Position numbers and translations under genes: made by a program
Shown here: one piece after another, positions 44,337-44,971 of the stretch
How the letters are laid out: each line of letters starts with the position of its first letter
Position numbering within the stretch: the first letter of the stretch is position 1
Notes under the pieces: generated by a model
What the model was told of the DNA's origin: nothing
Databases searched by the model: none
What the model saw: only the letters and a program-made list of their open reading frames with translations
Assembly (NCBI RefSeq): GCF_001949145.1
Contig: NW_019091397.1
Span: forward strand, 1,070,484 to 1,115,454
DNA: 44,971 nt
DNA from: Acanthaster planci
Taxonomy: Eukaryota; Echinodermata; Asteroidea; Valvatida; Acanthasteridae
Direction of reading: 5' to 3'

Positions 44337-44844
44337 TGTTTTTTTTTAGTACTCACCATTGACATAATAACCTTGTTTGTGCACAAAATGCGCGGCCGAA
44401 CAATGGCGGCGCTTCAGGAGGGTAATATGATGCTGTATGTTGAGCATTTCCGGTCAACATAACCTTTTTTCTCATAGGATGATGGCTAAGCCCTCGGCCT
44501 CCCTCCCGGTAACAAGCCAACAATAAACAGAAAATGCAAGAATATCATTTCCGGAAACAACTGACCATTAACTAGCCCACTCGAAAACGATAATTTTAAC
44601 CTGTTTTTGTGTGTGTTTGTTTTTAATTTATTTTTATACACCTATTGTCTACGGTCTCACGTTAGAGATTTGAGAATTCCACCAGGACATGCAATATGTT
44701 TTGTCAGTAAATATTATGTCCAAACTGCCTATGTGTGTTTTTCCGTCCGGTTTCGATGAGCCAAGACTGAAAAAATTATCAATAAATTGATTTTAATTTA
44801 CACACCCTCAGGAAAATTACTAAATAAAATTCATTCATATTGTG

Positions 44845-44971
44845 GCGCCGCGCCCCTCCGACGAAGGCGAGGGCGCCCTCCTCCTCGAGGCGCGGTGTGT
44901 CGGACGGCACGCCGGAGAGTCCCTGAGCGGCTAGGGACGAGTCCGTTGGGACCGAAGGATACCGTCCCCCA
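44845..44971. other. Abrupt GC-rich segment at the window edge
   Basis: Composition switches from AT-rich to strongly GC-rich within a few bases near 44845 and remains so to the end. A minus-strand frame (LRRAVRHTAPRGGG and around) is open for about 44 codons and a GTCCCT/AGGGAC hairpin is present. It could be an exon, a structural RNA gene part or a satellite; too little is visible to decide. Confidence 0.4.

Larger units (their letters stand above)
36431..44971. other. Region upstream of gene 3, no intact gene
   Basis: It begins with the gene 3 promoter side. Repeat elements and hairpins are listed separately. The open frames here are short and of no recognised family. Confidence 0.55.

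Noticed and set aside
44196-44462. ATG-started frame with a signal-peptide-like N-terminus
   Set aside because: The ATG context is good, but the frame runs through the short dispersed repeat at 44307-44336, has no convincing donor and no family match.

Overview
This window is nuclear DNA from an animal. Genes are split by AT-rich introns with GT/AG borders, and AATAAA signals and short inverted-repeat transposon relics are present. The protein families (WAP, VWC and SEA domains, single-pass membrane proteins) and the DNA texture suggest a marine invertebrate, possibly an echinoderm or other non-vertebrate deuterostome. The species cannot be fixed from the sequence alone. I see no rRNA, tRNA, CRISPR or bacterial-style operon.

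Region 1 (653-14753, + strand) is the 3' part of one large gene; its start lies upstream of the window. I placed 27 exons by reading GT/AG borders and codon phase. In order they encode three cysteine-rich modules of a type I cannot name, fifteen WAP (four-disulfide core) domains with one domain per exon, a fourth cysteine-rich module, a VWC domain split over two exons, a SEA domain, one transmembrane helix and a short tyrosine-rich cytoplasmic tail. All exons from the first to the one before VWC are phase 1-1, so whole domains can be gained or lost without a frameshift. A three-exon cassette (WAP10-12) is duplicated in tandem (WAP13-15). One small linker exon between VWC and SEA is not resolved.

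Region 2 (14992-20806) is intergenic. It holds a probable LINE relic, a decayed minus-strand reading frame, nested inverted repeats and several perfect CRE palindromes.

Region 3 (20986-23653, + strand) is a complete two-exon gene for a 682-residue protein of low-complexity polar sequence with an RVxF-type PP1 docking motif and a C-terminal membrane anchor.

Region 4 (36430 down to 26662, - strand) is a complete eight-exon gene for a 251-residue protein: signal peptide, SEA domain, transmembrane helix and cytoplasmic tail. It includes a 10-nt (or 7-nt) microexon with a NAGNAG acceptor. Its SEA-TM-tail exons have exactly the same phase series as those of the large WAP gene, so the two convergent genes are probably paralogues at their membrane ends. 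The WAP gene's SEA has the autoproteolytic GSVIV motif; the short gene's SEA lacks it.

Region 5 (36431-44971) is intergenic and rich in foldback and TA-flanked inverted-repeat elements, short tandem repeats and hairpins. It ends in an abrupt GC-rich stretch.
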